A stretch of DNA of 64,000 nucleotides, taken from NCBI GenBank assembly GCA_949987565.1, contig OX465104.1:14449789-14513788 (forward strand). The letters run 5' to 3'. Below are positions 19,531 through 30,700 of the stretch, in pieces. The notes beneath the pieces are model-generated. The model ran no database searches. It worked only from the letters and a program-made list of their open reading frames with translations, and was not told where the DNA came from. Source of the stretch: Luidia sarsii. Its lineage: Eukaryota; Echinodermata; Asteroidea; Paxillosida; Luidiidae. The stretch's first letter is position 1. Every line of letters begins with the position of its first letter. A program made the translations under genes and the position numbers.

Positions 19531-19681
19531 TGTTGCAAACTACTGACTGACTTGAAAGACCGAAATACATGTACAATACAATGCAAAATATTCTAATATT
19601 TCGAGGGCCTGTCGTTTCACTCTTTCAGGGCCTTCTGCCTCTGAGGAAGGTCCTGCTATAGGATCAAAATGTCAGCCCTTC
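19531..19681. repeat. Foldback family N, full copy with tail
   Basis: tgttgcaaactactgactga is followed by gagggcctgtcgtttcactc and then the opposite core gaggaaggtcctgctatagg, atcaaaatgtcagccct. Confidence 0.8.
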
Positions 19682-21830
19682 TATTTTTTGCTATTGCTTT
19701 GTGTTGAGTTTTGTGAGCCATTCGCCCAACGTGTTTGTTGGATCAACAGGCAGCTGCCCACACACATTAGAGTTGGGCCTCTCACAATAGAGCTATATGA
19801 TGTGTAATGGTTATGAGAAGTTAATCCCAAGTTCCATTCAACAAACAAGGCCGGTGTAAGGTAGTCTGCACTGGTCTCAGGCTGTTTGGCTCAGTGACAT
19901 ACTTCGGGTGACATGTGACCTTTATCCCAGTATATGGAACTAACGCAGAGGAGATCCGTAACGATTTACGTACAGGAAGATGGGGTGATTTGGTTTAATC
20001 TGAACACCTTTTTTTGGGGGGGGGGTGGGTCCTGTCGGTCGGCTGGTCGGTCGTTTTTAGTTGTATCTCCCAGACGACATGATGACCTCCTTGTTCAGAG
20101 GAAAGAACACTTCGCGATTGACAAAATTACTCATCGCAATTACTATGAATAATTAATTTACACTGAAAATCATTGCCGATCCGTGAATCCTAAACAATTA
20201 AGACCATCGTTCGGAATGGCCACAGAATAACAACAGACAATTATCCACATCCATTTGGGTTTTGTTGGTTCTTTTCCCTCGATTTTTGCAGCTGAGTAAA
20301 ACAAACAAACAAACCATCAAAGGCAAACAAACACCAGGCAATGGCATGTAATAATATGATTTGAATTAGTGCGATGTCGTATATTGTTGAGTGACACGTG
20401 TCGCCAGTGTGTCTTGATTATCCCTTTGTGTCTTTATGTTGACGGCTGGATACGAAATGCACGGTAGCCCATGTACTCATTCCTGCCTATTAGGTTACCC
20501 ACGCAAATTTATCTCTCTTTTTTTTGGGGGGGGGGGGTATAGTCGTATAATTTGCGGTTTGGGGTCACCCTTGCTTGAGGGCCCAGCCACGCGATTGGGT
20601 CTCGCGTGTCCCTATTTAGTAGGCATATACGCCGTCGGCTAGACAATGTTTTACTGTTACCACATGGAGAACAACAAGGCCTAACGGTCATCGCGTACGC
20701 GGTGGTCAACAGTCTTTATCAATATTTATGACGGACTGCTTCATTTGCCACAATGCGAATAAATAGGGGTGTCAATCAGGCCTATCAAATCCAACTATAT
20801 CGTTTGTCCATCTTTATTCATTGAAACTATACACAACATTACTGTGCATGTGTAAGTAATTACATGAGTATGAGTATGATAAGTGATTGATAATAATCCC
20901 CCGAAATTAGTGACATTGATCACACATGACACCCCTAATATCAGAATGGACGAGTCCATTGATCCCCAATTTTCTTTCAAAGTTTGTGTTCCGTTATATT
21001 GCGTGGACAGGTGTTTCTGGCGTCCTTTGTAACAACCTTTTATTAAAATCAGTCGCGGAAAAAAATAACTGAGACTCAGAAACGGGTGTTTCTAGAGCTG
21101 CGTGAGCAAAGTAGTTAGGCCCTTTTGGGGATCATTAGCGTGTGGACCGTCTCGCCTATTGGAATATTAACCTTGAACTTTTACACCGGGTGCAGTAAAT
21201 TTCGTTCCGGATCGGGAGTGACGGAGACAGAACAGAGGTGAGATATTGTCTGAATTTAAACCTTTGGATATTACATTTATTTATCATGACTATCATATTC
21301 AATGTTGAGAGGAACTTCCTCCATGGTTTAACCATCCTCCATAGTTTAACGAACGTCATCTCTCTATAGGCTAGGTGTGTTCTCCTGAGACCCGTGAATT
21401 AATCATTATTGTAAATCTTTTGAATGTAAGAATCTTATCTAAAAAACATCGATGCATCGATGAATTTTTTTGGAGCCACTGGAAGACATTACAATGCAAT
21501 TTCCACGAGACAGAAGTTTCCTCAGAATTTTCTTTTTCGTTTTCGGAGATAAAGTTTTTTTTTTCTCTCTTGAATTTCCGTCCATTACATACTATTTACA
21601 AGCTTGTAAATTTTGGATAATATAAGGGTAATGAGGATGAAAAGGTGGCTACATTCCACTGTGGATACTTTCCCGGGATGCCCACATAAAATATTTCAGT
21701 TACAGACCAAGAAAAAAAATCCCATTTCTATGTTGTTTTTCTTCTCGACATATAATGTACAATACCAAGTAACCCAAAAGATAAACATTAACAAATAAAT
21801 AACGCCAGTAAATTTTAAGGTGATGTACAA
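19682..21830. other. Intergenic sequence with T/G runs
   Basis: It contains poly-T/poly-G tracts (tttttttggggggggggtggg at about 20010 and a similar one at 20518). No gene or structured RNA was recognised. Confidence 0.4.
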
Positions 21831-21982
21831 AAATGTTGCAAACTACTTACTGACTAAAATTACCAAAATGTAAATCTTAAAATTTAGTGGGCCTGACGTT
21901 TCGATCCTAGCAGGACCTTTCTCAAAGGTCTTTGAGAAAGGTCCTGCTAGGATCGAAACGTCAGGCCAGTAAATTTTGATAT
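21831..21982. repeat. Foldback family N, perfect hairpin copy
   Basis: 21890-21927 and 21930-21967 are exact reverse complements: 38-base arms with a 2-base loop (GT). The arm reads ggcctgacgtttcgatccta then gcaggacctttctcaaag. To the left lies the family tail (tgttgcaaactacttactga ... accaaaatgtaaatc), and to the right a short mirrored cagtaaattttgat. About 18 related copies occur in the window. The words ggatcgaaac resemble a tRNA B box but the match is partial. Confidence 0.95.
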
Positions 21983-22005
21983 GAATTCGCACATAATACT
22001 AACAG

Positions 22006-22470
22006 ATGCATGGGCATGTTAAAGCGATAAACACGAACTGCGCTGCATGCGATAATCAGGCACCCGATGCATGTTTCGATGACATCATCCGATTTAAGAT
22101 CCTGTGCAGAGCGATTGCAGCTATGGGCGACCAACGGCTGCTGCATATGACAGACCCCAAACATAGCACAACCATTACGTCATCCCCAGCCCGACCCGTC
22201 CTGGGATTTTACCTGGCTCACGAAGCCACGGCAGAATTTCGAAATCATCTGCCGAGTCATAAATTCAACGAGGAGGTCGTTGGTCTGCACGGCGAATAAT
22301 AATCGTATCTTTACTGGGACAAGTCAGCAGAGCATGCATTGTGTGTGCCACCTCTACCCACATCTATATTGTTTTGAAAATCTGTTTTTAAACAAAACAC
22401 TCAAACAATGATAAAAGAATGCGTACGGAACTACTTTTCACCCAAGATGATTTTTTGGGGTGGGGTATGT
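22006..22470. other. Intergenic sequence with one open frame of 97 codons
   Basis: The frame at 22006-22299 has no family similarity that I recognise, and no start context or splice signal supports it. It is left unassigned. Confidence 0.3.
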
Positions 22471-22475
22471 TTTTA

Positions 22476-22572
22476 GTACAGTACATGTACACGTACAGTA
22501 CATGTACTGTATGTACAGTACTGTATACGTGTACATGTACACATGTACATGTACATGTACATGTACATGTAT
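22476..22572. repeat. Palindromic ACATGTAC/GTACTGTAC simple repeat
   Basis: Overlapping acatgtac, cagtac and acgtgtac words end in an uninterrupted run of (acatgt)n. It is almost entirely made of 6-mer palindromes. Confidence 0.9.
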
Positions 22573-22924
22573 AGAAGGTAATACACAGTCATCATCATGG
22601 GCAGTCTTTACACTGTACTATTATAATTACATAGGGCCAATTAACATGCGCGTTGATTGTCTAGTGAAAAGGCATATTGTTCTGTTAACGACCTCGCTAA
22701 TCTGCCAAATACATCCCTTCAGCGGCAATAGTCCTTGGAACACTGGCTGATGATTCAGTCTTTTTATACAAATGTGAGTCACAGTGTGGTTTTTTTTAGG
22801 GGGAGGGGGAGTAGCATCGCGTCGACGTGTAGAGGGATGACTAATGAATAATTGCTTGATTTGTCAGAATGTGCCTTTCAAAGACACGCCAAGGATGACA
22901 TCAACAAAGCCATCCTCTGGAAAC

Positions 22925-23200
22925 CCAGGAAAATAAAATAAAAGATAAATATACATAACAAGGAAAAAGTAGCAAAATGATTAAACAAAAATGAACACAA
23001 AAGTGCAAGATATGAAAAAAAATACTATTAAAAAGTAGAAAGGAAGAAAATTGTAAAAAAGTAAACAACAAATAAATGAAATAATATACAGGGAATTAAA
23101 TAAATTAAATATAATGATAAAACAAACTAAATAAATCGAAAAAAATAAGAGAAAATAATTAAAACATACAAAAAGAAAGAAATAAAGTCAGAAAAAATGA
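22925..23200. repeat. A-rich low-complexity tract
   Basis: The sequence is strongly A-biased (aaataaaataaaagataaat and similar) with few C or G. It is immediately upstream of the CpG-rich probable promoter. Confidence 0.85.
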
Positions 23201-23439
23201 TAGCTATTCCATCGCCTGCTCAATTGACAACACGTTTCGGTGATTATTGATAAACTTGCGGTGTCAAAATTGAGTTTTATGCAAATAGTCGTCACGTGGC
23301 TAACCTCAACTTTGACAACCAAGAGAAAATAGTTCCCTTCAATTCCGTCTCAATCTCTAAAACGACCGAGTGAAACAAGCAATCGTTTCATAATTATACA
23401 TTCGTTTGATATCTTAACTTTCCGTAGGGGTACTTTGTG

Positions 23440-24130
23440 GGAATTATCTCTGGATTAAAGGTCAAATGCTGCGCGGATAGATATGGGGCGGGTAGACCGA
23501 TCCAATATGAAATCAAACGAATGTTGAAGCTGTCGGCTGCGATTGTGTTGCCTTTATGTGGCATGTGTACGTGCCCAGCCGGCCGCCGCGTCTACTGCAC
23601 TCACTCCAAAGTGGCAATTACCGAATAATAGTGCCTTCACTTCAACCCGTAATTTCACCCGTTCGTCCGAGTCCCAGCACCCAGGAGTCGCGCGCTCTCG
23701 TTCGGGTACGTATCCGTGAACCCAGCGGTGATTTCAGCGATTTTAGGTCCGGTTTTTTATGCAGGCCGTGAGCGGGGAATGATTTTTTTTGGGGGGTGTG
23801 ATTTGGGACGATGGTTTGTGTGCGGCGTGGCTCCACATGTGTCAAGTGGTTTCTGCAGGCAGGCGACCGTTTGTTCGTGTTTGTCAAAGCGCCGACCCAA
23901 CCCACATTCTGCGTACTAATTCGGCATAGCTGCTGCCTGTGTCGACAATCGGTGCCTTTCCGTAGGGAGTTAACGCTCGCACCGTTGGGTTTGGGCTTGG
24001 GTTGGGTAAGGCACCAGTCGCCTGTCAGTGTCACCAGTGTCAGTTGGGCCACCTTTTCAAAAACTTGGTCTGTTTTTGTCTGCTCTCGAAAATCGGTGGT
24101 TTCGGGAAAAGGTAGGATGGAGTGTAACTC
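23440..24130 (+). promoter_or_regulatory. CpG-rich probable LLGL promoter / 5' untranslated exon
   Basis: This stretch is clearly richer in G+C and CpG than its AT-rich flanks. It includes ggggcgggt near 23484, cggccgccgcg near 23580 and cgcgcgctctcgttcg near 23690. The lack of stop codons here produces long meaningless open frames on both strands. The first coding exon is preceded by an acceptor, so an untranslated exon must lie upstream. Donor candidates are gg|gtaagg at 24006, aaaag|gtagga at 24112 and acc|gtaagt at 24230. No TATA box was assigned. Confidence 0.5.
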
Positions 24131-24585
24131 GTGCTTGCTGGGAACTGTTCGTCGAATGGCTTTGCTACCTGAAAACCAAATTAATTTCAATCTTTTCGAA
24201 TAATCTCAGTGTCTGTAGCATAACTTACCGTAAGTCGTAAACTGCATCCGTCTGTCTTCTGCACAAGACAAGACATTTTTCACATTAAGCCTAACACTAC
24301 AGTAACAGTAACAACATGTTCAGGTTTTTGTTATGATTGATGTGGATGGATACGTTTGTTTTACCATGACTTTACATCGTGTCAGCCCAATTTGAATTTA
24401 GGTTATTGTACTTGTAATTTGTATTGTAAGTTTAACTTGCTGTGTTTTGAAAACAACAGTTACTGTGTAATAGGCTGAAGTGGCCTAGTAATATTGCTAC
24501 TTTGCTAGTACTGAGTAATAACCAATTAGTAAAATACTAGGCAATGTGGGTAATGATGTTATTTTGTTTCCAATGTTTCTTGCAG

Positions 24586-24750
24586 GAGCAGTGTTGTGCT
24601 GTGAGTGTGAGTCGTTACTTGTGGATCATACGTGCAGGTCGGTGACTTGTAACTATGGCGAGCAAACTGAAGGGAATCTTCCATAGGAAGCCGCATGCTC
24701 CGAGTGCGGAACGCCAGAAGCTACAGAAGGAACTGTTTGCCTTCAACAAG
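24586..24750 (+). CDS. LLGL: LLGL first coding exon with start codon (coding 24655-24750)
   Basis: The acceptor tttcttgcag at 24585 opens a short 5' UTR part (24586-24654). The ATG at 24655 follows, and the donor is AAG|gtaagg. The coding part gives [32 protein letters not shown]. This ATG is the first in frame and gives the N-terminal length usual for the family. The basic start (KLKGIFHRK) may contact acidic lipids, as inferred for LLGL N termini. An upstream untranslated exon is implied by the acceptor. Confidence 0.88.
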
Positions 24751-27700
24751 GTAAGGCCGGTTGCTCTTGTGAGAACCCTAACCCATGTGACCCTCGGTGA
24801 CTTCAACTGTTCAAGAAAGAAAATAATTATACTTTGTAAATGAACTGATATTGCCTAACTCTCAGTTGAGTCGTAACAGTGCTCTAAATTTCCTTGCACT
24901 CATAATATAATTTGCTTTTTGAAATTTGTGTCATTGGAATTTGTGGTTTCAAATGTCCAAACTTTTACTAGAAGGGATGACGTTTTGACCTAGCACTAGC
25001 AGAACCTTTCTCAGAGATAGGTACTTTTAAGTCCTGTTTCTGTGCTTGGATCGAAATGTCAGACGCCCTATTTTTGAGGGTTTTTTTTCAGTTAATGATA
25101 CTGATAGAGGCAGCTTTAGACCTCTAACCCTTCAATACCCTAAAATGTCTGAAATACATTAGCAAGAAGGTCTTTTTTGTTCTAAGAGCTTATTTTTTTG
25201 CATCTGGGTGAAAGGTGAAGTTAGCCTTGACCGTTAGTTACCGAATCTCAAGGCCAACACTGTTTTTAAGGTTATGAGTGCCCATTCTTTAAGAATCAAT
25301 GATAACTTGTTTGCATGTGCTGTAGTTATTTGACTTTTTTTTTCAATTGTCTAAATGGGACTGTCCGGTTTGCAAGGCCAGGCGATGTGCATAATTAATT
25401 AGCATGGATTCGGCCCAGTTTGTATGGAAATGATTTAATGTACATGTATGCAGCAGTCAATAGTTGATTGCTTCCAACTGGTGCCACTGTGTTGCCCATC
25501 CTAGTTAGTAGGAGAGATTTGGGAAGCCCAGCCTCCTCGCCTAATGGCTGGGCTACTTCTAAGTACCGTAGCTGAGCCTAAGTGCTTCAAATTCCATTCC
25601 ATTCGAATTCCATGTGCTCGTACATAAGAGGATAATTCAAGAACAAAGATAAATTCAAATTCTTGTTATACCTACTACAAGTACTAGCCTTGCCTAAACC
25701 TACATTGTACATTGCTGTGATTTCGAAAGATGATTTGTCTTTAAAAAAGATACCGTACTCACAGCTACTTGTCTAATCAAAATTCTTCTCGCATCATAGT
25801 TTACTGATTATTAATAATTACCACGCATAACTGATAATCTGTAGACTTTATTTTTCCTATTACTGGCGTTGGGAGGTACAAAGATCTGACGCAATTGCGA
25901 AGGCAATGCCATTCCCCCCATGCATGTGCTGGTTCATAGTTCAACTTGATCAGACTTTTTCAAGGGAGCAGTTACGGTGATTTAGTCGTATGCGTACGTG
26001 CATGTGTATACACTATACACCAAGCTGTTACGCAGTCACTGCTTGCGGCCAACGCATTCACAATATTAAATTGGTTCGTTGACTCACCTGTTTATGAAGT
26101 CCAATTTGAGGACAGGAGTGTGCTCTGTGTGGCCGTATTTTCCTCTTTCTTTTTTTCATAAACCACAAATCACTGGGACTTGACCCAACCGTCGGTACTT
26201 GGTAGACCTAGATCTCATTTGTAGAATTGGCTGATAGTTTTCAAGAGCATGATTGCAGATGTGATGTAGTGATTTGATTACTCTAGTGCTGGTGTCACTG
26301 AACTGTTAAGCCAAATCCTACAGTAATGTGATTATGTATGTCATAATGAGAATAGCCGTTTGATTTTATTAGCTTATTAGCTTAATTTGTTGAAAAGATT
26401 TCAATCATCACCTGGAAACCCTCTAGACGATGTCACAGAATTACCATACCTTGACAGGATGTTTCAATTTCAAATTTGTGAGGGAACTCGACAACACGAT
26501 GAATGATAATGATATTGAAATTGAAGGAATCATTTTAGAAACCAGACCTGTATTTTGTGTTTACAGATTTTAGATGAAGACATGAAAGTGTCAGTTACAT
26601 CATGTAGGATATGGATCTGGTGGTTAATTTTTTACAGCATGCAGTATAACTTAAAGCCCCTACACAACATTGGTCGAAGTCAAAGAATAACATCCATATA
26701 ATTATGTTGTCTGATCCAACATATGCATGGAATAGCACAGCTGCGAAAATTTCAGCTCAATCTGCCAACTGAGTCTCGAGAAAATCGTGAAAACCGCTTC
26801 ATTTGTTTTCGCGAAAATGTAACATTCAATGCCGTACTGTGCCGAAAAATAGTTTAGATCTCGGTGAGATTCAAACTCTTTATTTTGCTCTTTTCTCCCA
26901 AAATACACCATTTTAGGCCGAAATATTTCAGTGCGGGGTTTCTACTATAACCATCTTCAAACTGTATAAGTTTCATGTAAATCTGTGATAATTTCTGTTT
27001 TTTGATCTTACCAATGTCGTGTAGGGGCTTTAATTCCTGTTTCAGTGTATACTTTGCACTGCCCGAATAGGGGGTCCCATTACATTATGTGCAAGAGTCA
27101 AGCTGTTGTTGTGTGGGAGTGTCCATTCCCAGTGAGCAATGGAGTTGCCAACACATTCTCTAGTAGATTGATGGCTTGAAGCTGGCGGGCATCAGCATAC
27201 CGTAATTGTTTAAAATGATATGTCCCTTGTGGTCTTATCTAGTCTGCTAATGGTTTTCACGGACTCGTTGTCTGGTTTTTTTTTCCACGGCAGACTGTTG
27301 AGCATGGCTTTCCACATAAGCCCAGCGCACTGGCTTACGACCCCAAGTTGAAGCTCCTGGCTGTCGGCACACAGAATGGAGTCATCAAGATGTATCCTTT
27401 TTTTTATTTTCGGTGTCAATCTTTGGCCCCCGCCTCAAACTTCCTCTCTTTCCCACTCCGTCTTTCCCTTTCCACCCTCGGGCTGGCATCTGAGGACCAG
27501 TGACAGGAGAAGTCCCCGAGCTCAAGGTAAAAAAAATGACTAATAGATGGCTTTTTATTTGACCGTATTAGGCCTGAATCGACATACAATCTGACTTCCT
27601 GCCGCCCTTGCACGAAGCACGTTCAGCAATGCAAAATCCTATTTAGCTGTTCACTTGTCAGTGAGTTCATCCTGGGCTTTCAGAAGTTGGCCTGATTTGA

Positions 27701-30700
27701 CAGACACTTTGATTTCTTTGCTTCCCCTTTACACATAGCCACGTCAAGCATTGTGGAATTCTGCACTGTTCAATTGAGTTGAATCCATTGAGTTGAATCT
27801 GGGTCTGCAGAAGAATTAGTTGAACATTGAACATGTGTCTGAAGTACACGTGTATTAATCAGTCAAAGCTAGATAAGATACATTCTGCATGTAATACCAC
27901 AGCACACAGTCCAACTCCAAAGGCTTTGCAGTTCTTTCATTACACCGAGCCAAAGTTCATCAGTCTGATATAGTATATCATTTGTGAACCGCTCTCTTGT
28001 GAAATTTAAATCTTTGTAGTTCACCCTGTCTCTGTCACACAACCAGCTGTACCGGTATTGGGTAAAAGGCAAGATATGTTTCTTTCTTTTCCCGCCAAAA
28101 TGCTGCACGGCACTTTACCTCTTGAAAGGGCCAACAATTTGTCTGTCCCGGGCACAAAAGAGGTGGAAAAAAATTTGAAAGGAGTTCATAATGCTCATTC
28201 AAGGTCGGACTGTCTGGATCCCAAAAGGCTTGGTGCTTTGTCATTCAAATCGGCCTCCCATTATGTCTGATGCTATTGTTTGCTCCAGTTAACTTCACAT
28301 CCAATGGCAGGTCTGGTTGCTGCATGCCCCACCTGATTTCAGAAATCCTATTCATCCCTGCTCCTGAGTGATAGATATATTTTGTTTTTGAAAGGGGGGG
28401 GGAGTAATATCTGCTTTGAACGCATACTGCACGTATAATTTTCATTAGAGCTTGGGATATTCTCTTACATACATGTACTGTCTGCAGTAGACAGTCTGCC
28501 GTTTATTTTTTAATTACTGTATACTACACTGAATATGAAAGACAGCCATGAATTATAGAGGCAGTTGATGGCATAGGGCTTGCTATTTTATTCATGCAGA
28601 TTCAATAAATTAAACTTGAGCCCATTTTTTTTTTGTGGGGGGGATTTTAAAATGATCGCCCATTGTTAAATACGACTGTGCTACACAAAACTACCCCCCA
28701 AAAAAGTACAAATCCTTTTTATCTTTAGCCAGAACAAATAGCTTAGGATTTTGCTTGGCCTTCTCCACCATAATCTTACGAGTTTAACAGTGGCTGCTCG
28801 CTGGCCCTCCTTGAATACTGGTAACTGCATCATGTCCCCCCCCCCCCCCCGGAAGTTGTTAATTTAAGAAACGGAGCCAAAGATTTATGGAGGGCAACTC
28901 CCTGGATGGCATGGCAAATTTTACGTTTTGTTTCTTGGCTATACATGTACTTGCTAAGGACTTTACATTGAAGACATGATCGTTATCACAATTGCTAGTT
29001 GTTATAATTTCCATACTGTATGCTGAATATTATGTGCAATTGCTTCTTACATTTTGCGGCAGGCAGTGGAAAATGTTATCTGGAACTGAGGTACATTTAT
29101 GCCTAGAATATGCCCCGAAAGAGCCTAGCTATGGCCATTACATTTGCTTGCCAAAAAACCAAAAACCTTTCAATGCAGTCGGCCTAAGCCTTTTGAGAAA
29201 AAAAAAACTGTTCAAAAACAGGTTATGAACACGCTCCCTTTAGAAATAATCTTTAAGTAAACACATGAATTCCACCTCTTGTTTGGTTTATTGTCAGTGC
29301 ACACAGAACAGGACAATTATTGTTTGTGAAACACCCCACTCCAGCACCAGACATTTTTCCCCCTTGAACGTCCTGTGCATTAACTTGAATTTGATCCCAC
29401 CGCAGCCTGGTTGTCTGTTTCTTAACTCTCAGAGCCTCGTTGCTCTCTGGAGTGGCTGGGGCTGATCCCCAGGGCAAGGAAGCATTCTGTAGACCCATTG
29501 ACTGTGGGGCCTGTGTCTCCAGTAACCGGTGCCCTGCAGTCAGTCCAGTCTGGTCTTGCAGTTGCAGTAACCAGTGCCAAGGTGCAGTGTACATGTGCAG
29601 AGGGAGGGTTGGAGTTGGATAGCACTGGGAGCTGCCTGCGTGGCTGACAGATGACTCATCCTTACCCATAACCCTGGCCATGCCCACCTGTATAGTTGGA
29701 TAAAAATAAAGGGAATGAGATGCATTTTCATATAATTGATGGGATTTCAACTAGGGTTAGGTCTATTAGTGGAATAATTACATGGAGTCTAGTAGATTCA
29801 AGCTGTTGTGTTTTCATCTGTGTTTTTCCTTTCAAATTTCCCAGTTTCCTAGTTTCCCTGAATTTGCTTGTAAGAATTAACGTCACGCTTATGACTTCGA
29901 CCCAGCCCAACTTGTTAGCAGATATTGCTTGGTACATGTACAGATGTAGTTACCAAAAAGGTGGTGAAGTTCACTGTTAACGCTATAATTATTAGCAATG
30001 CTGAATGGGCCAGACATAGAAAGATAAGGCTTCTGTCTAGACCTCTCTGAATCAACTGACTGCCCAAACACACCATCTTTAATAACAGAGAGGGGAGGAG
30101 GGGACCCTTCAGTTGTGCACTGCACTGCAAACAAATCTACTACACAATGCAAACATGCTGGGACCAACCCATGTGCAAGCACTTACACTGTACATGTACA
30201 ACATGCAGCCCCCCCCCCCCATGTTATCAAGGCTTGACCTCCACAAAAGGTCAGCTGTAATTCGTAAATCCCCACTGTCACCAAAGTCCCCTCCAAGGCT
30301 AATCTTTTCAAGGTGAGCCACATGTGCTGCAGACAAGGCTATACCTAGACAATGTTACTGGTGACAACCAAGATGAATGTCTTCTTGAATACTGACCTGA
30401 ATGCTGGACAGACTTCTGGGCAAAAAAGGGTCACAATGAGTATTGAAAAGGGCCAAATGTTCTCTGTATCTCTTAGCCGTCCCCAATACCAGGCACACAT
30501 TCATGAAAACTCAACCTCTTAGTAAGAAGAGGGATTAAGGCTTTATCGTGTTATCTGCTCTATTGTTAATCGTTCTCCCCATTTCCCCCCCCCCCCATCT
30601 TTAGAATTAAATTGGTCTTTGACAATGGTCCTGCTAGGATTGAAACGTCAGGTCCTCTAAATGTTGGAGATTTGCATTTTCATCATTTAAGTCAGTAAAG

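Noticed and set aside
22006..22299. Open frame of 97 codons in the intergenic region
   Set aside because: No similarity, no splice or promoter signal; it partly follows a repeat copy.
23642..24190. Minus-strand open frame of 182 codons
   Set aside because: It lies in the CpG-rich probable promoter where stop codons are rare; composition and sequence show no family.
29253..29750. Minus-strand open frame of 165 codons
   Set aside because: No recognisable domain, no splice or start support; probably chance.
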